The position numbers and the translations under genes are program-made. From Achromobacter xylosoxidans (GTDB lineage: Bacteria; Pseudomonadota; Gammaproteobacteria; Burkholderiales; Burkholderiaceae_B): a DNA stretch of 64,000 nt. Below are positions 18,503 to 27,705 of the stretch, in pieces. Position 1 is the stretch's first letter; every line of letters begins with the position of its first letter. The notes under the pieces were generated by a model. That model was given only the letters and a program-made list of their open reading frames with translations, had not been told where the DNA came from and made no database searches. The stretch lies in assembly GCF_001457475.1 (NCBI RefSeq), contig NZ_LN831029.1:5270001-5334000 (forward strand). Direction: 5' to 3'.

Positions 18503-19279
18503 TCAGCCGAAGCGGCCGGTGATGTAGTCCTCGGTTTCCTTGCGCGACGGCTTCACGAAGATCTGGTCAGTCTGGCCGAATTCCATCAGTTCGCCCAGGT
18601 ACATGTAGGCCGTGAAATCCGAACAGCGGGCGGCCTGCTGCATGTTGTGGGTCACGATGACGACGGTGTAGTCGTTCTTCAGTTCGGCGATCAGTTCCTC
18701 GATCTTGGCGGTCGAGATCGGATCCAGTGCCGAACACGGCTCGTCCAGCAGCAGCACTTCCGGCTTGATGGCCACGCCGCGCGCGATGCACAGGCGCTGT
18801 TGCTGGCCGCCCGACAGGCTGTTGCCGCTCTGGTGCAGCTTGTCCTTCACTTCGTTCCAGAGCGCGGCCTTGCTCAGCGCCCACTCCACGCGCTCGTCCA
18901 TCTCGCCCTTGGACAGGCGCTCGAACAGGCGCACGCCGAAGGCGATGTTGTCGTAGATGCTCATGGGAAACGGCGTGGGCTTCTGGAACACCATGCCGAC
19001 CTTGGCGCGGATCAGCGAGATATCGGTCTTGGCGGTCAGCAGGTTCTCGCCGTCCAGGATGATCTCGCCCTCGGCGCGCTGGCCCGGGTACAGCTCGAAC
19101 ATGCGGTTGAAGGTGCGCAGCAGCGTCGACTTGCCGCAGCCCGACGGGCCGATGAAGGCGGTGACCTTCTTCTCCTGGATCGACATGTTCACATTGCGGA
19201 TCGCATGGAACTTGCCGTAGTAGAAGTTCAGGTTCTTGACCTCGATCTTGTTCTTGACGGCGGTGGCGGTGTTTTCCAT
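18503..19279 (-). CDS. pstB: Phosphate ABC transporter ATP-binding protein PstB
   Basis: A 258-aa ATPase that powers high-affinity phosphate import through PstA/PstC. It has Walker [10 protein letters not shown], the signature [14 protein letters not shown], Walker [14 protein letters not shown] and the switch histidine in [20 protein letters not shown]. The phrase [15 protein letters not shown] near the start and the C-terminal [12 protein letters not shown] are PstB-specific. It is the last gene of pstSCAB. In many proteobacteria phoU follows directly; here only the convergent MFS gene does. PstB also takes part in PhoR signalling in known systems. Confidence 0.97.
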   Translation of the reverse strand: MENTATAVKNKIEVKNLNFYYGKFHAIRNVNMSIQEKKVTAFIGPSGCGKSTLLRTFNRMFELYPGQRAEGEIILDGENLLTAKTDISLIRAKVGMVFQKPTPFPMSIYDNIAFGVRLFERLSKGEMDERVEWALSKAALWNEVKDKLHQSGNSLSGGQQQRLCIARGVAIKPEVLLLDEPCSALDPISTAKIEELIAELKNDYTVVIVTHNMQQAARCSDFTAYMYLGELMEFGQTDQIFVKPSRKETEDYITGRFG

Positions 19280-19326
19280 TTGGTTTCCCTAGGTCCGGCG
19301 CGGCACGCGCGCCGGCAAAGCGATCT

Positions 19327-20184
19327 TTATTTGCGGAACATGTTGCGGGCGATGATGTTGATGCCCAGCACCAGCAGCGTAATCAGGGTGGCGCCGGCCC
19401 AGGCCAGGTCGTTCCAGTCCTTGAAGGGGCTGGCGGCGTATTGGTAGATCACGACCGGCAGGTTGGCCATCGGGCCGTTCATGTTGGTCGACATGAACTG
19501 GTTCGACAGCGCGGTGAACAGCAGCGGCGCGGTTTCACCCGAGATGCGGGCAATCGCCAGCAGCACGCCGGTGATGATGCCGGTCTTGGCGGCGCGATAG
19601 CACACCAGGGTGATCATGCGCCACTTCGGGCAGCCCAGCGCGGCCGCGGCTTCGCGCAGGCTGTTGGGCACCAGCAGCAGCATGTTGTCGGTGGTGCGCA
19701 CCACCACCGGGATCACCAGGATCGACAGCGCGATGGCGCCGGCCCAGCCCGAATAGTGCCCGACCTGCGCCACGTACACGGCGTAGATGAACAGACCGAT
19801 GATGATGGACGGGGCCGACAGCAGCACGTCGTTCAGGAAGCGCGTGGCCGGCGCCAGCCAGCCGCGCTGGCCGTATTCGGCCAGGTAGGTGCCGGCCAGG
19901 ATGCCGACCGGCGTGCCGATCAGCGTGCCCACGCCCGCCATCATCACGCTGCCGAAGATGGCATTGACCAGCCCGCCGGACTGCCCGGGCGGCGGCGTGA
20001 TCTCGGTGAAGAGCGTGTACGACAGCGCCGGCGCGCCCTTGAGCAGCAGCGTCAGGATGATCCAGAACAGCCAGAACAGGCCGAACACCAGGGTGCCAAG
20101 CGAGATGGTCAGCATCACGCGGTTGACCACGCGGCGCCGGCGGTAGACGCCGTTTTGCATATTGAGTACGGATACAGCAGCCAT
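19327..20184 (-). CDS. pstA: Phosphate ABC transporter permease PstA
   Basis: A 285-aa inner-membrane permease with six predicted helices and the family motifs [37 protein letters not shown] and [18 protein letters not shown] (the cytoplasmic EAA loop that contacts PstB). Its partner is PstC. AAGGAAAAG eight bases upstream supports the first ATG as the start; the ATG at codon 9 is an alternative. It lies 24 bp after pstC and 47 bp before pstB. Confidence 0.96.
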   Translation of the reverse strand: MAAVSVLNMQNGVYRRRRVVNRVMLTISLGTLVFGLFWLFWIILTLLLKGAPALSYTLFTEITPPPGQSGGLVNAIFGSVMMAGVGTLIGTPVGILAGTYLAEYGQRGWLAPATRFLNDVLLSAPSIIIGLFIYAVYVAQVGHYSGWAGAIALSILVIPVVVRTTDNMLLLVPNSLREAAAALGCPKWRMITLVCYRAAKTGIITGVLLAIARISGETAPLLFTALSNQFMSTNMNGPMANLPVVIYQYAASPFKDWNDLAWAGATLITLLVLGINIIARNMFRK

Positions 20185-20208
20185 GATCTTTTCCTTGTGC
20201 GGCGCCGG

Positions 20209-21225
20209 TCAGGTACGCTTGCCTTCACCGGCCGACAGGCGGACCAGCAGCATCTTGGCAAGCGCCAGCACGATCGTGGTGATCAGGAACAGGATCAGGC
20301 CCAGTTCCAGCAACGCCGACTTCTGGATGCCGCCGGCTTCATTGAATTCGTTGGCCAGGGCCGAGGCGATCGAGTTGCCCGGGGAGAACAGCGAACCGGA
20401 CCACTTGAAGGCGTTGCCGATCACGAAGGTCACCGCCATGGTCTCGCCCAGCGCGCGCCCCAGGCCCAGCATGATGCCGCCGATGACGCCCGACTTGGTG
20501 AACGGCAGCACCACGCGCCACATCACTTCCCAGGTCGTGCTGCCCAGGCCGTAGGCCGATTCCTTCAGCATGGCGGGCACCAGTTCGAACACGTCGCGCA
20601 TCACCGCGGCGATGAACGGGATGATCATGATCGACAGGATCAGCCCGGCGGTGAAGATGCCGATGCCGAATGGCGGTCCCGCGAAGATGCCGCCGATGAT
20701 GGGCACACTGCCCAGCGTGGCGATCAGGAAAGGCTGCACGTATTGCTGGAACACCGGCACGAAGACGAACAGGCCCCACATGCCGTAGATGATCGACGGA
20801 ATCGCCGCCAGCATCTCGACCGCGGTGCCCAGCGGGCGGCGCAGCCAGGTCGGCGACAGTTCGGTCAGGAAGATGGCGATGCCGAACGACACCGGCACCG
20901 CGATGATCAGGGCAATGGCCGAGGTCAGCAGCGTGCCGATGATGGGCACCACCGCGCCATAGTTCTGCTTGACGGGGTCCCAATCGTTGAGCCACAGGAA
21001 CGACAGGCCGTACTTGGCCAGCGATTCGCGGCTGCCATAGATCAGGGAAACGAGGATCGCCGCCAGCAGGATGAACACCAGGAAGGCGAACAGGCGGGTC
21101 AGGTTCTTGAACAGCGCATCCATCAGCGCGTTTTTGTTTTGCTTCATAGGCGAAGGCGTGCCGGTAGTCACGGAGTCCGCCACGCTGGGCGGAAGCGGCA
21201 CACTATTATCCATTACCGCGCTCAT
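20209..21225 (-). CDS. pstC: Phosphate ABC transporter permease PstC
   Basis: A 338-aa permease with a long cytoplasmic N-terminus and six helices. PstC-typical segments are [59 protein letters not shown] and [16 protein letters not shown]. The open frame extends 44 codons further upstream, but the ATG at 21223-21225 ([14 protein letters not shown]) is preceded by AAGGAAAG and is the real start. It is separated from pstS by 137 bp, longer than the other gaps, as is common where pstS is expressed at a higher level. Confidence 0.96.
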   Translation of the reverse strand: MSAVMDNSVPLPPSVADSVTTGTPSPMKQNKNALMDALFKNLTRLFAFLVFILLAAILVSLIYGSRESLAKYGLSFLWLNDWDPVKQNYGAVVPIIGTLLTSAIALIIAVPVSFGIAIFLTELSPTWLRRPLGTAVEMLAAIPSIIYGMWGLFVFVPVFQQYVQPFLIATLGSVPIIGGIFAGPPFGIGIFTAGLILSIMIIPFIAAVMRDVFELVPAMLKESAYGLGSTTWEVMWRVVLPFTKSGVIGGIMLGLGRALGETMAVTFVIGNAFKWSGSLFSPGNSIASALANEFNEAGGIQKSALLELGLILFLITTIVLALAKMLLVRLSAGEGKRT

Positions 21226-21362
21226 GGATGGACTTTCCTTAGGAAACCTTGGGGGAAACGACGAATGGGTCCGGGAGACCCGCCCCGACGTCCGGCGAAC
21301 CGGATGCCGGGGCAGTTGGCAGATGCCGGCGCGTGGCTGGACCGTCGCGCCGGGCAACCGCT

Positions 21363-22403
21363 TTACTTCCAGACGGCCTTGCCGTCGGCGGACTTGACCT
21401 CGCCCCAGGCGGCGCGGATTTCCTTGGTGACGGCTTCCGGCAGCGGCACGTAGTCCATGGCTTCAGCCGACTTGGCGCCGTTCTTGAAGGCCCAGTCGAA
21501 GAAGTCCAGCACGGCCTTGCCTTGCACCGGCTTGTCCTGCGACTTGTGGACCAGAATGAAGGTGGCGGCGGTGACGGGCCACGAATCGGCGCCCGGCTCG
21601 TCGGTCAGCACCACGCCCATGCCAGGCGCGCTCTTCCAGTCGGCGTTCGCGGCAGCGGCGGCGAAGGCCTTCTGTTCCGGCTGGACGAACTTGCCGGCCT
21701 TGTTCTGCAGTTGGGTCCAGGCCAGCTTGTTCTGCTTGGCGTAGGCGTATTCGACGTAGCCGATCGAGTTCTTCAACTGGCCGACGTAGGCAGCGACGCC
21801 TTCGTTGCCCTTGCCACCCTGGCCCACGGGCCACTTGACGGCCTTGCCTTCGCCGACTTGTTCCTTCCATTCCGGCGACACCTTGGACAGGTAGTTGGTC
21901 CAGCCGAAGGTGGTGCCCGAACCGTCCGAACGGTGCACGACGATGATGTCGGCCGACGGCAGCTTCAGGTCGGGGTTCAGCGCCTTGATGGCGGCGTCGT
22001 CCCACTTCTTGATCTTGCCCAGGAAGATGTCGCCCAGGACCTTGCCCGACAGCTTCAGCTTGCCCGGCTCGATGCCGTCGATGTTCACCACGGCCACGGT
22101 GCCGCCGATGACGGCCGGGAACTGCAGCAGACCATTCTTTTCCAGGTCGGCGGCCTTCATGGGATCGTCCGAGGCGCCGAAATCGACGGTCTTGGCGATG
22201 ATCTGTTGCTGACCGCCGCCCGAACCGATCGACTGGTAGTTCACGGCGTTGTTGGTGGCAGCCTTGTAGTCCGACGCCCACTTGGCGTAGATCGGGTACG
22301 GGAACGAAGCGCCGGCGCCGGTCACATCGGCGGCCTGGACGGCGAAAACGGCGGCGCTCAGCGCGACGCCCAGGGAAACTTGTTTGAAGACACGTTTGAA
22401 CAT
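21363..22403 (-). CDS. pstS: Phosphate-binding periplasmic protein PstS
   Basis: A 346-aa solute-binding protein. The signal peptide is [20 protein letters not shown] followed by AVQA, giving a mature start at [19 protein letters not shown]. Phosphate-binding loops include [20 protein letters not shown], the DFGASDDPM region and [17 protein letters not shown], all characteristic of PstS. The ATG at 22401-22403 was chosen over the upstream ATG because it is preceded by GAAGGAACC and gives a proper signal peptide. A Pho box sits about 90 bp upstream, so induction by PhoB under phosphate limitation is expected. Confidence 0.97.
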   Translation of the reverse strand: MFKRVFKQVSLGVALSAAVFAVQAADVTGAGASFPYPIYAKWASDYKAATNNAVNYQSIGSGGGQQQIIAKTVDFGASDDPMKAADLEKNGLLQFPAVIGGTVAVVNIDGIEPGKLKLSGKVLGDIFLGKIKKWDDAAIKALNPDLKLPSADIIVVHRSDGSGTTFGWTNYLSKVSPEWKEQVGEGKAVKWPVGQGGKGNEGVAAYVGQLKNSIGYVEYAYAKQNKLAWTQLQNKAGKFVQPEQKAFAAAAANADWKSAPGMGVVLTDEPGADSWPVTAATFILVHKSQDKPVQGKAVLDFFDWAFKNGAKSAEAMDYVPLPEAVTKEIRAAWGEVKSADGKAVWK

Positions 22404-22491
22404 CTTGGTTCCTTCTGTGCTCGTTAGAGGAGTCTTTGGCAGGCTTTCCACTGCCTGTCTTTCAGCGACCCTCGCATCTTAGAAGTCCAAC

Positions 22492-22509
22492 GTGACAGGA
22501 TAGTGACAG
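22492..22509 (-). promoter_or_regulatory. Pho box upstream of pstS
   Basis: The minus strand reads CTGTCAC-TATC-CTGTCAC, two direct 7-mers spaced by four bases. It fits the PhoB consensus CTGTCATAWAWCTGTCAY in spacing and in nearly all conserved positions, and it lies upstream of pstS. Confidence 0.85.
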
Positions 22510-22729
22510 TCATATACCCCCCCCGGAGCGCTGCGCGCTTCCCCCCCAGGGGGGCGCCGGTGGCGGACCGGCGGAGCCGGATCCGCGCGGCCTGGCTTGG
22601 GAGGGCGCGGGTGGGATGGGGGGCGGTTTGCTGGTGGAAATGGGGGGCGGAGTCGTTTCCCCGGGGGCGGAGTCGTTTCCCCGGGGGCGCCAGAGGTGGG
22701 CCGGCGGGTCGGATCCGCGCGGCCCTGTG
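22510..22729. repeat. GC-rich repeat patch between pstS and ppk
   Basis: There is no gene in the 326 bases between pstS and ppk. The patch includes a 20-bp unit repeated exactly in tandem (GGGCGGAGTCGTTTCCCCGG at 22645-22664 and 22665-22684) and two copies of GGATCCGCGCGGCC near each end. G and C runs (CCCCCCC ... GGGGGG) can fold into hairpins. The layout suggests an intergenic REP-like element, though whether it recurs in the genome cannot be seen here. Confidence 0.6.
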
Positions 22730-24805
22730 TTACACGCCCAGTTTCTGCATCAGGTATTGGTGCAGATTGAAGGGTTCGCGGCGGCTGCGGACGCGGACGT
22801 AGTCGCCGTCGGCCTGTTGTTGCCAGGCGAGCTGGTTGTCGCGCAGGGCGAAGGTGAAGGCCTCGTCGATGACGCGTTTCTTGAGGGTCTTGTCGTAGAT
22901 CGGGAAGGCGATTTCGACGCGGCGGAAGAAGTTGCGGTCCATCCAGTCGGCCGAGGACAGATACACCGTCTCGGCGCCGTCGGCATAGAAATAGAAGACG
23001 CGCGAGTGCTCCAGGAAGCGGCCGACGATGGAACGCACCCGGATGTTTTCCGACAGCCCCGGCACCCCCGCGCGCAGCGCGCAGACGCCGCGCACGATCA
23101 GGTCGATCTTCACGCCGGCCTGGCTGGCCTTGTAGAGTTCCTCGATGATCTGCTCTTCCAGCAGCGAGTTCATCTTGGCCATGATGCGGGCGCGCTGGCC
23201 CGCCTTGGCGGCGCGCGCCTCGGCGCGGATCAGCGCCACCATGCCGTCGTGCATGGTGAAGGGCGACTGCATCAGCGACTTGAGCGCGCGGCGCGCGCCC
23301 AGGCCGGTCAGCTGCGCAAACACCTTGTCCATGTCCTCGCACAGCTTCGGATCGGCGGTCAGCAGGCCGAAATCGGTATACAGGCGCGCCGTGCGCGGAT
23401 GGTAGTTGCCGGTGCCCAGGTGGGCATAACGGCGCAGGCGGCCCTTTTCGCGCCGCAGCACCACCGCCATCTTGGCGTGGGTCTTGTGCGCGACCACGCC
23501 GTAGACCACGTGCGCCCCCACCTCTTCCAGCTTGGAGGCCCAGTTGATGTTGGTCTGTTCGTCGAAACGCGCCATCAGCTCTACCACCACCGTCACTTCC
23601 TTGCCGGCGCGCGCGGCGGCCAGCAGGATCTTCATCAGCTCGGAATCCTCGCCGGTGCGGTAGATGGTCTGCTTGATGGCCATCACGTCCGGATCCAGCG
23701 CGGCGGCGGTCAGGAAATCGATGACGGGCTGGAACGACTGATAGGGGTGGTGCAGCAGGCGGTCCTGCTCGGCCACGGCCTCGAACAGCTCGGCCGGCTT
23801 GTCACCGACGCGGTCGAACGGCGCCGGCACCGGCGCGCGGTAGTCGGGGAACAGCAGGTCGGGCCGGTTGGGCGAATTGCACAGCTGCATCAGGCGCGAC
23901 AGGTTCACCGGCCCCGGCACGCGGTAGGTGTCCTCGGGCTTGAGCGAGAATTCGCGCTGCAGGAAGGTTTCCAGCTCGACCGGGGTCAGCTTGTCGATCT
24001 CCAGCCGCACCGCCGCGCCGAAGTTGCGCTGCGACAGCTCGCCCTGCAAGGCGTGGCGCAGATTGGTGACTTCTTCCTCGTCCACGAACAGGTCGCTGTT
24101 ACGCGTCACCCGCCACTGGTAGCAGCCCAGCATTTCCAGGCCCGGAAACAGCTCGCCGACGAAGGCGCGCAGCAACGAGGTCAGCAGGATGTAGCCTTCC
24201 GGATGGCCGGACAGCTCCTGCGGCATCTTGATCAGGCGCGGCAGCGCGCGCGGCGCCTGCACCACGGCGATAGAGGCCTGGCGGCCGAAGGCGTCGGCGC
24301 CGGACAGGGAAACGATGAAGTTCAGGCTCTTGTTGTAGACCCGCGGAAACGGGTGCGCCGGGTCCAGCCCGATCGGGGTCAGCAGCGGCATGACGTCGCG
24401 GTTGAAGACCTCGCGCGCCCATTCCTGCTGCTCGGCATTCCATTCCGACGCATGATGCAGCGCGATGCCCTCGGCCTGCAGCGCCGGCAGGATGGCGTCG
24501 TTGAGCAACGCATACTGGCGCCCCACCAGCTCGTGCACCGCCTGCTGGACGTTCTCGAACGCCTGGTCGGGCGTCATGCCGTCCGGCCCCACCAGGTTGG
24601 GCGACTGGCGCTGCTGCTCTTTCAGGCTGGAGATCCGGATCTCGAAGAACTCGTCCAGGTTGGAACTGACGATACACACGTAGCGCAGCCGTTCGAGCAG
24701 GGGCGTGCCGGGATTTTCCGCCATCGCCAGCACGCGCTCGTTGAATTTGAGCAGCGACAATTCACGGTTCAGCAGCAGCGGCTCGGCGGGCGGGCGAGTG
24801 GTCAT
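22730..24805 (-). CDS. ppk: Polyphosphate kinase 1
   Basis: PPK1 reversibly transfers the gamma-phosphate of ATP onto polyphosphate, at or near the inner membrane. The 691-aa chain has the N-terminal domain (LLLNRELSLLKFNERVLAMA), the helical head domain (SNLDEFFEIRISSLKEQQ) and the two PLD-like catalytic domains. The phosphorylated histidine lies in VVAHKTHAKMAVVL, and the second catalytic histidine region is VGRFLEHSRVFYF. The start used is the ATG at 24803-24805, preceded by GGAATCC. An ATG four codons upstream has no ribosome binding site. A Pho box precedes it, and ppx, for the opposite reaction, is divergent. Confidence 0.95.
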   Translation of the reverse strand: MTTRPPAEPLLLNRELSLLKFNERVLAMAENPGTPLLERLRYVCIVSSNLDEFFEIRISSLKEQQRQSPNLVGPDGMTPDQAFENVQQAVHELVGRQYALLNDAILPALQAEGIALHHASEWNAEQQEWAREVFNRDVMPLLTPIGLDPAHPFPRVYNKSLNFIVSLSGADAFGRQASIAVVQAPRALPRLIKMPQELSGHPEGYILLTSLLRAFVGELFPGLEMLGCYQWRVTRNSDLFVDEEEVTNLRHALQGELSQRNFGAAVRLEIDKLTPVELETFLQREFSLKPEDTYRVPGPVNLSRLMQLCNSPNRPDLLFPDYRAPVPAPFDRVGDKPAELFEAVAEQDRLLHHPYQSFQPVIDFLTAAALDPDVMAIKQTIYRTGEDSELMKILLAAARAGKEVTVVVELMARFDEQTNINWASKLEEVGAHVVYGVVAHKTHAKMAVVLRREKGRLRRYAHLGTGNYHPRTARLYTDFGLLTADPKLCEDMDKVFAQLTGLGARRALKSLMQSPFTMHDGMVALIRAEARAAKAGQRARIMAKMNSLLEEQIIEELYKASQAGVKIDLIVRGVCALRAGVPGLSENIRVRSIVGRFLEHSRVFYFYADGAETVYLSSADWMDRNFFRRVEIAFPIYDKTLKKRVIDEAFTFALRDNQLAWQQQADGDYVRVRSRREPFNLHQYLMQKLGV

Positions 24806-24851
24806 ACCGGATTCCATACGTAAGGAAAGCGTGGAGTTTTACTTCAAAAGA

Positions 24852-24869
24852 GTGACGGTTCTATGACAC
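24852..24869 (-). promoter_or_regulatory. Pho box upstream of ppk
   Basis: The minus strand reads GTGTCATAGAACCGTCAC, matching the PhoB consensus CTGTCATAWAWCTGTCAY at 15 of 18 positions. It sits about 45 bp upstream of the ppk start, the usual place for a PhoB site that replaces the -35 element. Confidence 0.72.
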
Positions 24870-24969
24870 AACGCCAAATGCGTAGCGTACGACAAAACCG
24901 GGACGTATGGCGCATGGTCTCCCGGCGCCAACTATCTGTTCCATAAGCGAAAACCCGCGGGGGCCGGCG

Positions 24970-24992
24970 CTGTCATATGGGGTCTCTATAAT
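24970..24992 (+). promoter_or_regulatory. Promoter of ppx with a Pho half-site
   Basis: A perfect -10 hexamer TATAAT at 24987-24992 lies 32 bp before ppx. Directly upstream, CTGTCATATGG (24970-24980) matches one PhoB half-site, but the second half (GGTCTC) is poor. No good -35 is seen. Weak PhoB control is possible. Confidence 0.45.
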
Positions 24993-25024
24993 CAGGCCAC
25001 CTCACAGCCAAAATCACGAGCCGC

Positions 25025-26512
25025 ATGGATCAACTTCTGGCCGCCGTGGACCTCGGGTCCAACAGCTTCCGCCTCTCCATCGGACGCATCGTTCAGCAGG
25101 ACGGTACGCCCCAGATCTACCAGATCGACCGCCTCAAGGAAACCGTCCGGCTCGCCGCCGGGCTGGACGCCGAAAAACGCCTGGGCGACGACGCCATCGA
25201 GCGCGCCATCGCCGTCCTCGAACGTTTCGGCGATCGCCTGCGCAGTTTCCATCCCAACCGCGTGCGCGCGGTGGCGACCAACACCTTCCGGGTCGCGCGC
25301 AACACCCGCGATTTCCTGCCCCGGGCCGAGGCTGCCCTGGGCTTTCCCATCGAAGTCATCGCCGGACGCGAAGAGGCCCGCCTGATCTTCTCGGGCGTGG
25401 TCCATACCCTGCCCCCTTCGCCCAACAAGCGCCTGGTGATCGACATCGGCGGCGGCTCCACCGAGGTCATCATCGGCAAGGGCCACGAGCCCGGCCTGAT
25501 GTCGTCCCTGTATATGGGCTGCGTCAGCTACAGCCGGCAGTTCTTCTCGGATGGCATCGTCGACGCCCACCAGATGAAGCAGGCCGAACTGGCCGCCCGG
25601 CGCGAGATCGAAGTCATCGCCAAGCAGTACCGCAAGACGGGCTGGAAGGAAGCCTACGGCTCGTCCGGCACCGCCAAGGCACTGTTCGCCATCCTCACCG
25701 AAGGCGGCATGTCCGACCGCGGCATCACCCGCGCCGGCCTGAGCAAGCTGAAGGACCGCATCGTGCGCGCCGGCCGCGTCATCCCGTCGGAACTGCCCGG
25801 CATCAAGGTCGAGCGCGCCGACGTGCTGCCGGGCGGGCTGGCCATCATGAGCGCGCTGTTCGACGAGCTTGGCATCGACGTCATGCACACGGGCGACGGC
25901 GCCCTGCGCCTGGGCGTGCTGTACGACCTGCTCGGCCGCGACGACGAACACGACAAGCGCGACGAATCGGTGCGCCAGTTCGTGAAGCGCTACCACGTCG
26001 ACGTCAACCAGGCCCGGCGCGTGCGCCACGCCGCGCTCAGCCTGTTCGACGCGATGATGCCCGAAGGCGCCGAACGCACCGAATTGCGCGCGGCCCTGGG
26101 CTGGGCCGCCGACCTGCACGAAGTCGGGCTGTCGATCGCCCACAACGCCTATCACAAGCACACTGCCTACGTGCTTGAAAACGCCGACATGCCGGGCTTT
26201 TCCCGCGCCGACCAGCAGTTGCTGGCGCTGCTGGCGCTGGGCCACCAAGGCAAGCTGGGCAAGCTGGAACCGCTGGTGCGCAACCGCGCCCAATGGATGG
26301 CCATCCTGAGCCTGCGGCTGGCCGTGCTGCTGTTCCGCCGCCGTGGTGAAATCGAACCGCTGCCCCTGACCGCGTCCATGCGCAACGATTCCATCGTGGT
26401 GCGCGTGAACCGTGACTGGCTGGCGCAACACCCGCTCAGCGACTTCACGCTGCGGGCGGAAGAAGCGGAATGGTCGAAGGTCGGCTTCTCGTTCGAGCTG
26501 CTCGAGTTCTGA
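25025..26512 (+). CDS. ppx: Exopolyphosphatase (Ppx/GppA family)
   Basis: A 495-aa phosphatase that removes terminal phosphates from polyphosphate and/or hydrolyses pppGpp. The ASKHA-fold N-terminal half has AAVDLGSNSFRLSIGRI (phosphate-1 loop), the Ppx segment NTFRVARNTRDFLPRAEAAL, the catalytic-glutamate region VIAGREEARLIFSGV and the phosphate-2 loop LVIDIGGGSTEVIIG. The C-terminal HD-like helical domain (WAADLHEVGLSIAHNAYHKH) is present, as in the long Ppx forms. It is divergent from ppk across 219 bp, pairing synthesis and breakdown of polyphosphate. Ppx versus GppA specificity cannot be separated by eye. Confidence 0.93.
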   Translation: MDQLLAAVDLGSNSFRLSIGRIVQQDGTPQIYQIDRLKETVRLAAGLDAEKRLGDDAIERAIAVLERFGDRLRSFHPNRVRAVATNTFRVARNTRDFLPRAEAALGFPIEVIAGREEARLIFSGVVHTLPPSPNKRLVIDIGGGSTEVIIGKGHEPGLMSSLYMGCVSYSRQFFSDGIVDAHQMKQAELAARREIEVIAKQYRKTGWKEAYGSSGTAKALFAILTEGGMSDRGITRAGLSKLKDRIVRAGRVIPSELPGIKVERADVLPGGLAIMSALFDELGIDVMHTGDGALRLGVLYDLLGRDDEHDKRDESVRQFVKRYHVDVNQARRVRHAALSLFDAMMPEGAERTELRAALGWAADLHEVGLSIAHNAYHKHTAYVLENADMPGFSRADQQLLALLALGHQGKLGKLEPLVRNRAQWMAILSLRLAVLLFRRRGEIEPLPLTASMRNDSIVVRVNRDWLAQHPLSDFTLRAEEAEWSKVGFSFELLEF

Positions 26513-26519
26513 AAACGAC

Positions 26520-26547
26520 AAGGCCCCGGAAATATCCGGGGCCTTTT
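26520..26547 (+). terminator. Rho-independent terminator of ppx
   Basis: AAGGCCCCGGA-AATA-TCCGGGGCCTT followed by TT, starting eight bases after the ppx stop. A perfect 11-bp stem. Confidence 0.85.
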
Positions 26548-26569
26548 GCCGTGCAACGGCGGGGGGCGG

Positions 26570-26680
26570 CTAGAACGGCGACAGATCGGTCTGGCGATCG
26601 AGCTGCTTGAGTTCCAGGCGGAAAGGCCGCGTGGCCCGCCGAATCAGTTTGATCTTCATACGGCGGAACAGGCGGCGCAT
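26570..26680 (-). CDS. Small basic ORF coupled to olsB
   Basis: A 36-codon frame begins with ATG two bases after the olsB stop codon (TGA TC ATG). It encodes a strongly basic peptide beginning MRRLFRRMKIKLIRRATRPF. The tight spacing suggests translational coupling. The position matches that of an acyltransferase gene following olsB in some genomes, so it might be the start of a lost olsA-like gene. I cannot assign a function, and chance is possible. Confidence 0.3.
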   Translation of the reverse strand: MRRLFRRMKIKLIRRATRPFRLELKQLDRQTDLSPF

Positions 26681-26682
26681 GA

Positions 26683-27486
26683 TCAGCGCTGGCCGACGGT
26701 CGCGGGTTGATCCAGGCCGAAATGGCGGCGGTAGCGCTCGTCCATGCCGTCCATCTTCAGCAGCACCGGAAAATCGGCCGCATTGAAATCGGGATCCCAG
26801 GCCGGTTCGCCGCAAACCGTGGCGCCCAGTTTCAGGTATCCCTTGATCAGCGGCGGCACGCGCGCCGGCAGCGTGCTGTTGAGCTTTTCCACGGGGTAGC
26901 GATGCAAGGGCGTGACCTGCGGCTCGCCCTCTTTCGGCAGCTGCTTGGAAATGGTGCGCCACACTTCGGCCGCCGTGACGCCATCGTCGCGCAGGCTGAC
27001 GCTGGCGCAACCGAGCACGTATTGGTAGCCGCCGCGGCGCAGGTATTCCGCCAGGCCCGACCACAACAGCATGATGACCGCGCCGTTGCGGTAGTCGGCG
27101 TGGGTGCACGAACGCCCCACTTCCACCAGCTCGTCGCGGATGGCGCCCAGCCCCGACAGGTCGAATTCGGACTGCGAGTAGTAGCCGCCCGCCTCGCGCG
27201 CCTTTTCGGGCGTAAGGATGCGGTAGGTGCCCACGACGCGGCCGGTGTCGAGCTCGCGCACCATCAGGTGCTCGCAGAAAGGATCGAAGCGGTCGTGCTC
27301 GATTCCGTCCTGGGCATCCGGGAAGACCGCACCCATGTCTTCGGTGAAGACGTCGTAGCGCAGGCGCTGGATCTGTTCGATTTCCTCGGCCGTGCGCGCC
27401 AGGCCGACCACCAGCACCCGGGGGGCGGCGCCCGTCCATGGTTCTGCGGCATTACGGCTTGGGTTGATGCGTGCTAGTTCCAGCAT
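26683..27486 (-). CDS. olsB: L-ornithine N-alpha-acyltransferase (OlsB-type GNAT protein)
   Basis: OlsB attaches a 3-hydroxyacyl group from ACP to ornithine, the first step to phosphorus-free ornithine lipids of the outer membrane. The 267-aa protein has the OlsB signature: IQRLRYDVFTEDMGAVFPDA near the N-terminus, HDRFDPFCEHLMVRELDTGR, VVGTYRILTPEKAREAGGYY, SEFDLSGLGAIRDELVEVGR, and a C-terminal RVPPLIKGYLKLGATVCGEP region. No full olsA gene for the second acylation is adjacent. Ornithine lipids often rise when phosphate is scarce, and the nearby Pho regulon fits that, but I see no Pho box here. Confidence 0.85.
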   Translation of the reverse strand: MLELARINPSRNAAEPWTGAAPRVLVVGLARTAEEIEQIQRLRYDVFTEDMGAVFPDAQDGIEHDRFDPFCEHLMVRELDTGRVVGTYRILTPEKAREAGGYYSQSEFDLSGLGAIRDELVEVGRSCTHADYRNGAVIMLLWSGLAEYLRRGGYQYVLGCASVSLRDDGVTAAEVWRTISKQLPKEGEPQVTPLHRYPVEKLNSTLPARVPPLIKGYLKLGATVCGEPAWDPDFNAADFPVLLKMDGMDERYRRHFGLDQPATVGQR

Positions 27487-27646
27487 TGCGCGAAGCTCCT
27501 AGAGAGTCCGGTCAGTTTGGACGCCCTGTATGTCAATGACTTGACCAATATGTTACGTGACTATGAAGTTTAGTTTGGAGCGAGGAGAGTCAATTCCTGC
27601 AAAGCTCGACAAAACTTTACAAACAAAGACGAAATATTCACAAATA

Positions 27647-27679
27647 ATGGCCATTCATCGCGAAACAATGAATGGCCAT
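27647..27679 (-). terminator. Hairpin after glmM
   Basis: ATGGCCATTCAT (27647-27658) and ATGAATGGCCAT (27668-27679) form a perfect 12-bp stem with a 9-base loop, 26 bp past the glmM stop. The tail on the minus strand is only moderately T-rich (TATTTG). Confidence 0.6.
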
Positions 27680-27705
27680 GTCGGGTCTGGAGCGGATGGT
27701 TGAAC

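Noticed and set aside
19441..21453. A very long plus-strand open frame opposite pstA/pstC
   Set aside because: It is the antisense of two clear permease genes, rich in Arg/His/Gln as expected for a GC-rich shadow frame, with no start signal or known fold.
27487..27705. Possible Pho box upstream of olsB
   Set aside because: TGTCA-like bases occur but the second half-site at 11-bp spacing does not fit the consensus.
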